Counted from the first letter of the stretch, positions 24,517-32,871 are shown. The stretch: DNA of 35,963 nucleotides from Roseiflexaceae bacterium (GCA_947474225.1 CANJHS010000029.1:1-35963), one strand, 5' to 3'. Notes: generated by a model from the letters alone, not told the origin. Translations and numbers: made by a program.

Positions 24517-24795
24517 ATTGCGTTGAAGAGGAAGAGTAACCCCTCATCACGACCCCCCAGAGAGCCGACGGTTGGTGCAAAGTCGGTGGTGTCGCGAGGA
24601 GTGAATGGGCCTTGGAGCAGCGGTACGAAGGGCATCGCCTGTGTAGTACCCGCCGGAGTCTGCCACCGTTATCACGGCAGGAGATGTACCCGACACGGGC
24701 AGCATCGACAAGTGCGTCAGTCATGACGAATGCGGGGTGGCACCGCGGATGATTCATCCGTCCCCTTCCTTTCACAAGGGAGTGGCGGTTTTTTT
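24517..24795 (+). promoter_or_regulatory. Trp-specific T-box riboswitch leader
   Basis: The T-box sequence GGGGTGGCACCGCGG (about 24734-24748) is nearly canonical and pairs with the acceptor end of uncharged tRNA. Stem I includes AGAGAGCCGACGGTTGG and GGTGCAAAGTCGGTGG. The specifier is read as TGG (24606-24608) in GTGAA-TGG-GC, the Trp codon, consistent with the downstream trpS. A terminator follows: ACCGC (24742-24746) with GCGGT (24785-24789), enclosing smaller hairpins, then TTTTTTT (24789-24795). Uncharged tRNA-Trp would favour the antiterminator and turn on trpS, probably also trpE and trpG. Confidence 0.93.
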
Positions 24796-24827
24796 GTACC
24801 CTTTTTTGAGCGTCGAGGAGCAACCCC

Positions 24828-25841
24828 ATGGCACAAAAGCGCATCCTGACCGGTGATCGTCCCACCGGCAAATACCACCTCGGGCATTACGTCGGCTCGA
24901 TCGCCAATCGCCTGCGCCTGCAGAGCGAGTACGAATGCTACTTCATCATCGCTGACCTGCACACCCTGACCACCAAGCCCAACAAGGCCGAAATCCAGAT
25001 GGTTGAGCAGAACATCCGCGACATGATTATCGACCAGCTCGCCTGTGGCCTCGACCCCGAGAAGGTGACGTTTTATGTCCAGTCGTCGGTCAAAGAAATC
25101 TATCAGATCAACTTGATCTTCGAAATGCTCGTCTCGGTCGCACGGCTCAGCCGCCTGCCCTCGATCAAAGACATGGCCAAGGCCGCCCAGATCGACGACG
25201 AACAGCTGCCCCTCGGCTTGCTGGGCTACCCGGTGCTGCAGGCGGCCGACATTCTGATGCCGCGCGCGCACCTCGTGCCGGTCGGCAAAGACAACGAAGC
25301 GCATGTCGAAATCACGCGTGAAATCGCGCGCCGCTTCAACTTCCTCTACGGCGAGGTCTTCCCCGAGCCGGATGTGCTCGTGCCCGAAGGCGGCACCCTC
25401 ATCGGCACCGACGGCCAAGCCAAGATGTCCAAGAGCCTCAACAACACCATCCTGCTGTCGGACGACGCCAAAACCGTCGAGACCAAGGTGCGTGCCATGT
25501 ATACCGACCCGGCCCGCATCCGCGCCGACATCCCGGGCAAGGTCGAGGGCAACCCGGTGTTCATCTACCACGATATCTTTAACCCGGACAAGCCCGAAGT
25601 GAACGACCTCAAGGACCGCTACCGGACCGGCAATGTGGGCGACGTCGAGGTCAAAAAGAAGCTGGCTATCGCCATCAACAACTTCCTCGAGCCGATGCGC
25701 GAACGCCGGGCGGTCTACGAGGCCAAACCCAAGCTCGTCGACGAGATTCTGCAGGCCGGCAACGCCAAAACGCGCAAAATCGCCCAAGAAACCGTGCGTA
25801 TGATGGACGACGCCATGGGCTTGTTGTACTTCAAGGACTAA
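24828..25841 (+). CDS. trpS: Tryptophanyl-tRNA synthetase
   Basis: A 337-residue class I synthetase that charges tRNA-Trp. The ATP-binding signature is [16 protein letters not shown] (H17-L-G-H20), the second is KMSKS in [12 protein letters not shown], and [23 protein letters not shown] is the usual middle block. GAGGAG precedes the ATG. It is the first gene after a Trp T-box leader, and trpE begins 66 nt after its stop on the same strand, with a small AGCGCCA/TGGCGCT stem but no T tract between them. Confidence 0.98.
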   Translation: MAQKRILTGDRPTGKYHLGHYVGSIANRLRLQSEYECYFIIADLHTLTTKPNKAEIQMVEQNIRDMIIDQLACGLDPEKVTFYVQSSVKEIYQINLIFEMLVSVARLSRLPSIKDMAKAAQIDDEQLPLGLLGYPVLQAADILMPRAHLVPVGKDNEAHVEITREIARRFNFLYGEVFPEPDVLVPEGGTLIGTDGQAKMSKSLNNTILLSDDAKTVETKVRAMYTDPARIRADIPGKVEGNPVFIYHDIFNPDKPEVNDLKDRYRTGNVGDVEVKKKLAIAINNFLEPMRERRAVYEAKPKLVDEILQAGNAKTRKIAQETVRMMDDAMGLLYFKD

Positions 25842-25907
25842 TGACCCCGTAGCGCCATGGAATCGCTCTGTGGCGCTGCCTCTGCCCCGCGTGTGAAAGG
25901 CGTTTGT

Positions 25908-27407
25908 ATGCAATTCATTCCGTCACTGACCGAGATGCAGGCCTTGACCAGCCAAGGCAACCTGTGCCCGGTCTACACCGAGATCGCTGCCGACCTCGAA
26001 ACGCCCGTGTCGGCGTACCTCAAGACCGCCCAAGGCCCGTGGACCTTTTTGCTCGAGTCGGTCGAAGGTGGCCAACACCTAGCGCGCTATTCGTTCATCG
26101 GCACCGAGCCGTACCTGACGCTGCGTATGAGCGAGGGCAAGGCACACGCCGTCCAAGCCGGCTACAAGCAGACCATTGCATACGATGACCCACTCGAACT
26201 GTTGCAGTCGTATTTGTCCGATTACCGGCCGGTGCGCCTGCCCGACCTACCCCGCTTTGTCGGTGGTGCGGTGGGCTATATGGCATACGAGACGGTCTGC
26301 CACTTCGAGCGCGTGCCCCGTCCGGCGCACGCCGACTACGACATGCCCGACGCGATGTGGCAATTCGTCGATACCTTGCTGGTGTTCGACCATGTGCGCC
26401 ATCGCATCAAGGTCATCAGCCACGTGCATTTGGATGCGGTAGATTTGGCAGCGGAGTACGATCGGGTGACGGCGAAAATCCGCACCATCGTGGCCCGCTT
26501 GCGCCAACCGCTGCCCGCCGGCATGGCGCTCCAAGAGGGCGAGGCAGGCGAGAAAATCGTCCCCACCTCGAATGTGTCGTTGGGCGAGTATGTCGAACGG
26601 GTGTTGCATGCCAAGGAATATATTGCGGCGGGTGATATTTTTCAGGTGGTGCCATCACAGCGCTTTTCACGTCCGGTGAAAACGGACCCGTTCACGGTCT
26701 ACCGGGCCTTGCGGACGGTCAATCCCTCGCCTTACATGTTTTATGTGACGGGGCCGGATGGCATCCTGGTGGGTGCGTCGCCGGAGTTGCTGGTGCGGGT
26801 CGAAGAGGGCATTGTCACGACGCACCCGATTGCAGGTACCGTGCCCCGCGGCAAAACGCCCGAAGAAGACGAGGCGCTGTCGCAGCAGCTGTTGCATGAT
26901 GAGAAAGAAAGAGCCGAGCATCTGATGTTGGTCGACCTGGGGCGCAACGACATCGGCAGGGTCAGCAAGCCGGGGACGGTCAAGGTGCCGCGCTTTATGC
27001 AGGTCGAAAAATTCTCGCACGTCCAACACCTGGTCAGCCATGTGACGGGCGAACTGCGCGACGACATGCGCGGCATCGATGCATTGCGGGCTTGCTTCCC
27101 GGCGGGGACAGTCTCGGGCGCCCCCAAAATCCGCGCCATGCAAATCATCGCCGAGTTGGAACAATCGCGCCGTGGCGTCTATGCCGGCGCAGTGGGTCAC
27201 TTGGGATTCAACGGCGACCTCGACACCTGTATTGCATTGCGGACCATCGTGATTGTCAACGGCATCGCCTATGTGCAGGCCGGCGGCGGGGTGGTGGCAG
27301 ACAGTGACCCCGAGATGGAGTATCGCGAGAGCTGCAACAAAGCGGCAGCGCCGTTGCGGGCGCTGGAGTTGGCAGATCGGTTCACAACCGAGGGAGGGGT
27401 GGAATGA
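25908..27407 (+). CDS. trpE: Anthranilate synthase component I
   Basis: A 499-residue chorismate-binding enzyme that makes anthranilate from chorismate with ammonia supplied by TrpG. Family blocks include LLESVEGGQHLARYSFIG near the N-terminus (the region that also forms the Trp feedback site), NPSPYMFYV, HPIAGTVPRGKTPEED, LVDLGRNDIGRVSKPGTV and AGAVGHLGFNGDLDTCIALRTIVI. I start it at the ATG at 25908 (AAAGGCG ahead); an in-frame ATG at 25857 sits inside a hairpin and adds a non-conserved tail. It overlaps trpG by 4 nt (ATGA) and is probably controlled by the upstream T-box as well as by feedback. Confidence 0.98.
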   Translation: MQFIPSLTEMQALTSQGNLCPVYTEIAADLETPVSAYLKTAQGPWTFLLESVEGGQHLARYSFIGTEPYLTLRMSEGKAHAVQAGYKQTIAYDDPLELLQSYLSDYRPVRLPDLPRFVGGAVGYMAYETVCHFERVPRPAHADYDMPDAMWQFVDTLLVFDHVRHRIKVISHVHLDAVDLAAEYDRVTAKIRTIVARLRQPLPAGMALQEGEAGEKIVPTSNVSLGEYVERVLHAKEYIAAGDIFQVVPSQRFSRPVKTDPFTVYRALRTVNPSPYMFYVTGPDGILVGASPELLVRVEEGIVTTHPIAGTVPRGKTPEEDEALSQQLLHDEKERAEHLMLVDLGRNDIGRVSKPGTVKVPRFMQVEKFSHVQHLVSHVTGELRDDMRGIDALRACFPAGTVSGAPKIRAMQIIAELEQSRRGVYAGAVGHLGFNGDLDTCIALRTIVIVNGIAYVQAGGGVVADSDPEMEYRESCNKAAAPLRALELADRFTTEGGVE

Positions 27408-27967
27408 TTCTGCTCATCGACAATTACGATTCGTTCACCTACAACCTCGTCCAGTACCTAAGCGAATTAGGCGCTGATGTGGTGGTCAAGCGCAACGACC
27501 AGACCACCGTCGCCGAGGCTGCAGCAATGCAGCCCGAGCGCATCGTGGTGTCGCCGGGACCGTGTACCCCGACCGAGGCCGGGATTAGCATCGAGATTAT
27601 CAAGACGTTGGGGCCGTCTATTCCGACGTTGGGCGTCTGCTTGGGGCATCAGTCGATTGGGGCTGCATTCGGCGGGATTGTCGAACGTGCGCCGGTTGTG
27701 ATGCACGGAAAGCGGTCCGCGATGAATCACGACGGCAAGGGCTTGTTTGCCGGTTTGCCACAACGCTTCATGGCGACGCGCTACCACTCATTGATTGTGC
27801 GCAAGGATGGATTGCCCAAGGATTTGATCAGCACCGCCTGGACCGATGACGATATTATCATGGGCCTCAAACATGCGAGGTATCCGATTTATGGGTTGCA
27901 GTTCCATCCAGAGTCGATTATGACCGAGCATGGGCTTGCGATGTTACAAAACTTCCTCGACGCATAG
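27404..27967 (+). CDS. trpG: Anthranilate synthase component II, glutamine amidotransferase
   Basis: A 187-residue class I glutaminase. It supplies ammonia to TrpE; in some bacteria the same protein also serves PabB. The opening LLIDNYDSFTYNLVQYL is typical. The catalytic triad is C79 (GVCLGHQSIG), H168 and E170 (QFHPESIMTEHG), with VVSPGPCTP at 48-56. GGAGGGGTGGA lies upstream. The start overlaps the trpE stop as ATGA, ensuring coupled synthesis of the two subunits. The AAC(2')-like acetyltransferase follows after 9 nt. Confidence 0.97.
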   Translation: MILLIDNYDSFTYNLVQYLSELGADVVVKRNDQTTVAEAAAMQPERIVVSPGPCTPTEAGISIEIIKTLGPSIPTLGVCLGHQSIGAAFGGIVERAPVVMHGKRSAMNHDGKGLFAGLPQRFMATRYHSLIVRKDGLPKDLISTAWTDDDIIMGLKHARYPIYGLQFHPESIMTEHGLAMLQNFLDA

Positions 27968-27976
27968 GAACAACCA

Positions 27977-28507
27977 ATGCCGCACATATCTGTCATCCCC
28001 GACGTCGCGCTGACCGCAGCCCAACGCACAGAAATCCGTGCGCTGCTCGATGCAGCATTCGAAGGCGATTTCTCGGATGCCGATGCTGATCATGCGGCCG
28101 GGGGTATCCGTGTGCTCGCCACGGACGGCGACACCATCATCGGACATGCAGCCCTGGTCGGGCGCCAGATGCAGTTCAATGGAGTGACCGTCACGGTTGG
28201 CTATGTCGAAGGCGTGGCAGTGCATCCCGACCGGCAAGGGCAAAGGCATGGATCTGTCCTGATGCGCATGATCGATGAAAACGCACAGAAAACATATGCG
28301 CTGACGATGTTGTCGACGGGTGTGCAGGAATTCTACGAAAAACTGGGCTGGGTGCGATTTTTAGGCAAAAGTTATGTCTCCGAAAATGGACAGATGGTGC
28401 GCACAGCAGACGAAGACGCCGGCCTGATGGTGCTCGCCGAACATCCGTCATGGAACGTAGCCGGCTGTCAGATTGTGTGCGATTGGCGCATCGGTGACGT
28501 GTGGTAG
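27977..28507 (+). CDS. GNAT acetyltransferase resembling aminoglycoside 2'-N-acetyltransferase AAC(2')-I
   Basis: A 176-residue GNAT protein whose layout follows mycobacterial and Providencia AAC(2')-I closely. It has an acidic FEGDFSDADADHAAGGIRVLA region, IIGHAALVGRQMQFNG, the acetyl-CoA block VGYVEGVAVHPDRQGQRHGSVLM (about 74-96), ALTMLSTGVQEFYEKLGWV, and the ending CDWRIGDVW, which is the AAC(2') C-terminal signature as I remember it. AAC(2') enzymes acetylate the 2' amine of aminoglycosides; chromosomal members may have a housekeeping substrate. It lies 9 nt after trpG and is likely co-transcribed, an unexpected neighbour for Trp synthesis. A hairpin begins right after its stop. Confidence 0.83.
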   Translation: MPHISVIPDVALTAAQRTEIRALLDAAFEGDFSDADADHAAGGIRVLATDGDTIIGHAALVGRQMQFNGVTVTVGYVEGVAVHPDRQGQRHGSVLMRMIDENAQKTYALTMLSTGVQEFYEKLGWVRFLGKSYVSENGQMVRTADEDAGLMVLAEHPSWNVAGCQIVCDWRIGDVW

Positions 28508-28616
28508 CCCATGGACCTGCGTCCATGGGCACGGAGCGGATTATTCTGGCGTAGCCTCAGTCCATGGGCACGGAGCGGATTATTCTGGCGTAGCCTCAGT
28601 CCATGGGCACGGAGCG
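28508..28616 (+). repeat. Hairpin followed by 39-bp direct repeats
   Basis: CCCATGGAC (28508-28516) and GTCCATGGG (28521-28529) form a 9-bp stem with a CTGC loop, directly after the acetyltransferase stop. A 39-bp unit beginning GTCCATGGGCACGGAGCG starts at 28521 and 28560, with an 18-nt partial copy at 28599. The period is a multiple of three, so the frame stays open, but I see no protein family. Confidence 0.9.
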
Positions 28617-28653
28617 TACCTCACCCGTCGGATGTGATCCCGTCACATCAATC

Positions 28654-28699
28654 TAGGGGCGAGGTATACCTCGCCCGTATTGGGCATACCTCGCCCCTA
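28654..28699. repeat. Perfect 20-nt palindrome with a competing distal arm
   Basis: GGGCGAGGTATACCTCGCCC (28657-28676) is a perfect palindrome. The left side TAGGGGCGAGGTAT (28654-28667) can instead pair over 14 bp with ATACCTCGCCCCTA (28686-28699). It lies just past the end of the convergent DUF1059 gene and may act as a bidirectional terminator or be a mobile repeat. Confidence 0.85.
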
Positions 28700-28933
28700 C
28701 GGGGTTGGCAACGAATCGAAGAGCTGTTTTTTTTCGTCCATCCAGGCAATCATGGTCGCTGGATTTTGCATGAGGACCGACATGGCCTCCATTGCTGCCA
28801 GGTGGGGCGCGTCCTTGGCGGCGAACATGGCACGGACATGGGCTTGGGATTGAGCTGCCATGTCGTCAAACGTATCGGCATGGAACGCATGGTCGCAGGC
28901 ACCACCGAGTTGGCGGCAGGTCATGGTTTTCAT
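28697..28933 (-). CDS. DUF1059-family small protein
   Basis: A 78-residue protein that opens MKTMTCRQLGGACDHAFHADTFDDMAAQSQAH, the hallmark of DUF1059: a small, cytoplasmic protein with two conserved cysteines (C6, C13) and a following HLAAMEAMSVLMQNPATMIAWMDEKKQLFDSLP helix. The function is unknown. AAAGGA lies upstream on the minus strand. It is a lone minus-strand gene between two plus-strand units, and the final residues overlap the palindromic repeat at 28654-28699. Confidence 0.88.
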   Translation of the reverse strand: MKTMTCRQLGGACDHAFHADTFDDMAAQSQAHVRAMFAAKDAPHLAAMEAMSVLMQNPATMIAWMDEKKQLFDSLPTP

Positions 28934-29123
28934 GTGAAAAATCCTTTACAGATAGCCTCTTTTTGACGGAGCTCCTGGTGTGGGGAAGCGTGGCGCGGTC
29001 TTGCGTGCGCCACGGTCAGCTCTGACCCGTCGGATACCAATTGCCTGCGATGAGCGGGAGGCGCCGAGCGCTGCTCGGCAATCGGCACAGCAGGCTGGCG
29101 TCCAGCCCTGCTGCTTTTCTCAC

Positions 29124-29129
29124 TATAAT
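29124..29129 (+). promoter_or_regulatory. Probable -10 box of the deoC promoter
   Basis: A perfect TATAAT lies 31 nt before the deoC start codon. No matching -35 hexamer is obvious at 16-18 nt, so this is a partial promoter call. Confidence 0.5.
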
Positions 29130-29160
29130 ACACAAAACAACACAACGGCGAGGAGTCTGC

Positions 29161-30117
29161 ATGACCCATCATCCACGCCCAGAAGCAATTGCACTCGACC
29201 TCAATTGGGTCCAATCTACGACCATCAATCGCAGTGCCGTCGAACGGCGCTGTGCCTCGCATGTGGCGCGGCGCAGCGTGAAGCAGGACTATCAACTCGC
29301 CTGGCTGTTGCGGGCGATTACCTGCATCGATTTGACGACGTTGGCGGGTGACGACACGGTGGGGACGGTGCAGCGGCTGTGTGCCAAAGCGCGCCAACCG
29401 GTGCGGCAGGATCTGCTCGATGCGCTTGGTATGACGACGCAGACGATTCACGTTGGTGCGGTATGTGTCTACCACGAGATGGTATCGACGGCGGTGGCTG
29501 CACTCGCGGGGAGCGACATACCGGTGGCAGCGGTGTCGACCGGCTTTCCGGCGGGATTGAGCCCGTTCGAGACGCGCGTGCGTGAAATCGAGCTGTCGGT
29601 GGCAGCCGGTGCTGACGAGATAGACATCGTCATCTCGCGCCGGCACGTGCTCGAGGGCAACTGGCAAGCGTTGTACGACGAAATCCGCACCTTCCGGGCG
29701 GCCTGTGGCGACGCCCACATGAAGACCATCCTCGCCACTGGTGACATGGGCACGTTGACCGATGTGGCCCGCGCTTCGCTGGTGTGCATGATGGCCGGCG
29801 CGGATGTCATCAAGACGTCGACGGGCAAAGAGCCGACCAATGCGACGTTGCCGGTGAGTCTGGTGATGTTGCGGGCGATCCGCGACTTCCATCAGCGGAC
29901 GGGGCAGATTGTCGGCTTCAAACCTGCGGGCGGCATCCGAACGGCCAAACAAGCACTTGATTGGTTGCTGTTGGTCGATGATGAACTGGGCCGCGAATGG
30001 CTCGATGCCAGTCGATTCCGCTTTGGGGCGAGTGCGCTGTTGGGCGACATTGAACGGCAGCTCGAGCATGGCATCACGGGGCGGTATTCGGCGGCCAACC
30101 GACATCCACAGCAGTAG
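29161..30117 (+). CDS. deoC: Deoxyribose-phosphate aldolase
   Basis: A 318-residue class I aldolase that splits 2-deoxyribose 5-phosphate into acetaldehyde and glyceraldehyde 3-phosphate. The Schiff-base lysine is in DVIKTSTGKEPTNATLP, the second active-site lysine in VGFKPAGGIRTAKQAL, and the catalytic Asp in GADEIDIVISRRHVLEG. Length fits the longer DeoC group. I start at the ATG at 29161 because GAGGAG lies 7-12 nt ahead; the frame is open to 29041 without a ribosome site. It is followed by a heptamer-repeat block and the double ALDH gene, which could oxidise the acetaldehyde released. Confidence 0.96.
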   Translation: MTHHPRPEAIALDLNWVQSTTINRSAVERRCASHVARRSVKQDYQLAWLLRAITCIDLTTLAGDDTVGTVQRLCAKARQPVRQDLLDALGMTTQTIHVGAVCVYHEMVSTAVAALAGSDIPVAAVSTGFPAGLSPFETRVREIELSVAAGADEIDIVISRRHVLEGNWQALYDEIRTFRAACGDAHMKTILATGDMGTLTDVARASLVCMMAGADVIKTSTGKEPTNATLPVSLVMLRAIRDFHQRTGQIVGFKPAGGIRTAKQALDWLLLVDDELGREWLDASRFRFGASALLGDIERQLEHGITGRYSAANRHPQQ

Positions 30118-30240
30118 AAGTGATTAGTTATCAGTGATTAGTGATCAGTTCAGTCACAAGTTAATAGTAATCAGTGATTAGTTTCTATTTACTAGCTGCT
30201 AGTTATTAATTATGAGTTCAGTTATTAGTTAGCAGTAATA
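30118..30240 (-). repeat. Degenerate heptamer-like block
   Basis: An AT-rich run of imperfect TTATCAGT/TTAGTGAT/TTAGTTA units (for example AGTGATTAGTTATCAGTGAT at the left end). It is in the opposite orientation to the perfect array at 30296-30363, with which it could fold back. No ORF is present. Confidence 0.75.
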
Positions 30241-30295
30241 TGGTTTGCATGTAGATAGTTGTCATGGGTTGGTTCCTTGCTGAACCCGCTCCAGT

Positions 30296-30363
30296 CTGAT
30301 AACTGATAACTGATAACTGATAACTGATAACTGATAACTGATAACTGATAACTGATAACTGAT
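30296..30363 (+). repeat. AACTGAT heptamer array, 9.7 copies
   Basis: Nine perfect AACTGAT units (30301-30363) preceded by CTGAT. This is the longest of three arrays of this heptamer in the window. It ends 22 nt before the start codon of the ALDH gene, so copy-number change would alter the spacing of deoC and ALDH but not the ribosome site. Confidence 0.96.
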
Positions 30364-30384
30364 ACCTATTGTTTCGGAGGTTCC

Positions 30385-32748
30385 ATGGTGACAGATATAT
30401 TTAACGCAATGAGCATGGGCAGCGCCCCCGAAAGTGCAGGGCCAGCACAGGCGTGGCTAGATGCACATCAGCGCCGCTTTGGCATGTATATCGGCGGCCA
30501 ATGGGTGACAAACGAGAGTGCCAGTCGCTTCGACAGTATCAATCCCAGCAATGGCGCGGTACTGGCATCGCTGACACAGGCATCGATAGCGGATGTGGAC
30601 ACTGCCGTGGCAGCAGCGCGGGCGGCATTCCCAGGTTGGTCTGCCACGCCGGGGCACATTCGGGCACGCTATTTGTATGCCATTGCACGCCAGATTCAGA
30701 AGCACGCGCGCTTGTTTGCGGTGCTCGAGACGCTGGACAACGGCAAACCCATCCGCGAAAGCCGCGACATCGACATCCCACTGGTCATCCGTCACTTTTA
30801 TCATCACGCCGGCTGGGCGCAGATTGCCGACACGGAGTTTGCTGGCTATGCGCCAGTAGGTGTGTGTGCGCAGATTATTCCGTGGAATTTCCCCCTGCTC
30901 ATGCTGGCCTGGAAGATAGCCCCAGCCCTGGCCGCCGGCAACACGGTGGTCCTCAAACCGGCCGAATGGACGTCACTGACGGCGTTATTGTTCGCCGAAA
31001 TCTGCCACGACATCGGTCTGCCGGACGGCGTGGTGAACATCATCACCGGCGATGGCTCCGTCGGCTCGGTCTTGGCGCATCATCCCGATGTGAACAAAAT
31101 CGCCTTCACGGGGTCGACGGCCGTGGGTCGCCGCCTTCGCGAGGGTTCTGCTGGCAGCGGCAAGGCGTTGTCGCTCGAACTCGGGGGCAAATCACCGTTT
31201 ATTGTGTTTGGTGATGCAGACCTGGATGCGGCGGTCGAGGGTGTCGTCGACGCGGTCTGGTTCAACCAGGGCCAGGTGTGTTGTGCGGGGACGCGGTTGC
31301 TGATGGATGAGCGGATTGCTCATGAATTCACCATGCGCTTGACACGCCGCCTGCACACACTGCGGGTGGGTGACCCGCTGGACAAGACCATTGATATGGG
31401 GGCGATAATTTCGGAGCGCCAGCTCGAACGGATTCGTCATTATGTCGAACTCGGCGTCGCCGAAGGGGCGGTTTGTCACCAGCCGGTGTTGAGCCTGGGC
31501 GAACAGGGATTCTATTACCCACCCACCCTGTTGACCAACGTGCACCCAGCGGCGACGGTCGCACAAGAAGAGATTTTTGGGCCCGTCATCGTCAGCATGA
31601 CCTTCCGCACACCGGCCGAGGCGATTGCCTTGGCCAACAACACGCGCTATGGCCTGGCGGGGAGCGTCTGGTCGCAGAACATCGACGTCGCATTGGATGT
31701 GGCCAAGCAGATCAAAGCGGGCGTGATTTGGGTCAATTGCACCAATCAATTCGACGCTGCGGCGGGCTTTGGTGGCTACCGTGAGAGTGGATATGGTCGC
31801 GAAGGTGGCCGCGAAGGGATGTACGAATACCTCAAGGCAGTAGCGCAACCGGTTGTCGTGCCCACGCCGACCTTTGCGTTCCAGAGCGCAGACGCACACA
31901 GCGGACCCGAGATTGACCGCACCACCAAGCTGTATATCGCCGGCAAGCAGGCGAGACCCGACAGTGGCTACAGCCGCTTGATACGCAATTCAGAAGGCGA
32001 CGTCATCGGTGAAGCCGGCGACGGCAACCGCAAAGACATTCGCAACGCGGTCGAAGGTGCACGGGCAGCTGCAGGGAGTTGGGCGAGCACTGCAGCGCAT
32101 GGCAAAGCCCAGATTTTGTACTACATCGCCGAAAATCTGAGCATGCGGGCGGCAGAATTCGCCCAGCGTATCGCGACAGAACAAGGCATCGCTATCGATG
32201 CCGCTGCTGGACAGGTCGAATGTGCCTTGCAGCTCTGGTTCAGTGCCGCTGCCTGGTGCGACAAATACGACGGCGCCGTGCATCACACCCCCAACCGGGC
32301 AGTGGTCATGGCCATCCCCGAGCCGATGGGGGTGCTGGGGATTGTCGCACCGGAGCGTGACGCATTTGTCGGCGCAACGGCATTGCTCGCGCCGGCCATT
32401 GCGATGGGGAATACCGTGGTGCTCGTGACGAGTGAACAGATGCCGCTCTCGGTACTCGAGCTCTTGACCGTCCTCGATACCAGCGATGTGCCGCCAGGGG
32501 TAATCAACCTCATCAGTGGTGATCGCGCTGCACTGACCAAGACACTGGCCGAACACAGCGATGTCGACGCAATCTGGGCAGTGGCGGGTGCATCCACGCG
32601 CAGCATGATCGAGCGCAGTAGCATCCACAACCTCAAACGCGTGTGGGTATTGGCTGACGAAAACGATGCCTGGCGTGGGTTGCCGGCGACGGAGTTCTTG
32701 CGGCAGGCTATCCAGTGGAAGAATATCTGGTTGCCGTACGGGGCGTGA
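30385..32748 (+). CDS. ALDH16-like double-domain aldehyde dehydrogenase
   Basis: A 787-residue protein. The N-terminal ALDH domain (about 20-490) is complete: PWNFP with N168, the NAD-binding FTGSTAVGRRL (241-251), general base E265 (LELGGKSP), catalytic C299 (NQGQVCCAG) and EEIFGPV. After a linker comes a second ALDH-like segment (about 510-787) with YIAGKQARPDSGYSRLIRNSEGDVIGEAG, a Rossmann-like region and NLISGDRAALTKTLAEHSDVDAIWAVAGAS; it stops before a catalytic Cys region. This matches ALDH16, where the truncated second domain is structural. It should oxidise an aldehyde with NAD, possibly the acetaldehyde made by DeoC upstream. GGAGG precedes the ATG at ideal spacing. Confidence 0.9.
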   Translation: MVTDIFNAMSMGSAPESAGPAQAWLDAHQRRFGMYIGGQWVTNESASRFDSINPSNGAVLASLTQASIADVDTAVAAARAAFPGWSATPGHIRARYLYAIARQIQKHARLFAVLETLDNGKPIRESRDIDIPLVIRHFYHHAGWAQIADTEFAGYAPVGVCAQIIPWNFPLLMLAWKIAPALAAGNTVVLKPAEWTSLTALLFAEICHDIGLPDGVVNIITGDGSVGSVLAHHPDVNKIAFTGSTAVGRRLREGSAGSGKALSLELGGKSPFIVFGDADLDAAVEGVVDAVWFNQGQVCCAGTRLLMDERIAHEFTMRLTRRLHTLRVGDPLDKTIDMGAIISERQLERIRHYVELGVAEGAVCHQPVLSLGEQGFYYPPTLLTNVHPAATVAQEEIFGPVIVSMTFRTPAEAIALANNTRYGLAGSVWSQNIDVALDVAKQIKAGVIWVNCTNQFDAAAGFGGYRESGYGREGGREGMYEYLKAVAQPVVVPTPTFAFQSADAHSGPEIDRTTKLYIAGKQARPDSGYSRLIRNSEGDVIGEAGDGNRKDIRNAVEGARAAAGSWASTAAHGKAQILYYIAENLSMRAAEFAQRIATEQGIAIDAAAGQVECALQLWFSAAAWCDKYDGAVHHTPNRAVVMAIPEPMGVLGIVAPERDAFVGATALLAPAIAMGNTVVLVTSEQMPLSVLELLTVLDTSDVPPGVINLISGDRAALTKTLAEHSDVDAIWAVAGASTRSMIERSSIHNLKRVWVLADENDAWRGLPATEFLRQAIQWKNIWLPYGA

Positions 32749-32758
32749 TGCCATCCAT

Positions 32759-32824
32759 TCCCGAGCATCAGACCGCAGTGCTATCCGTCCCGAGCGTCAC
32801 ACCGCAGTGTGATGCTCGGGACGG
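32759..32824 (+). terminator. Repeat-derived hairpin after the ALDH gene
   Basis: TCCCGAGC(A/G)TCA(G/C)ACCGCAGTG occurs twice (32759, 32788; period 29). The second copy forms an 18-bp stem with one G-U pair (32785-32802 with 32807-32824) and a CGCA loop. A T tract is missing, so termination may be factor-assisted. Confidence 0.8.
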
Positions 32825-32840
32825 GGTTCGTTCGGGCGTA

Positions 32841-32871
32841 TTGCAATAAGCCCTACTCTATCCCGTATACT
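32841..32871 (+). promoter_or_regulatory. Possible promoter of the SDR gene
   Basis: TTGCAA (32841-32846) and TATACT (32866-32871), spaced 19 nt, 30 nt before the SDR start codon. The -10 box is good; the spacing is long. Confidence 0.5.

Noticed and set aside
24717-25913. 398-residue minus-strand ORF opposite trpS
   Set aside because: Shadow of trpS: rich in His/Asp/Gly/Val as expected for the reverse of a high-GC gene, with no motif, while trpS has all its signatures.
28511-28966. 151-residue ORF containing a 13-residue peptide repeat
   Set aside because: The frame stays open only because the 39-bp DNA repeat is a multiple of three; it has no clear ribosome site and overlaps the DUF1059 gene on the other strand.
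28930-30105. 391-residue minus-strand ORF opposite deoC
   Set aside because: Arg/His/Pro-rich antisense frame with no family pattern; deoC has full catalytic motifs on the plus strand.
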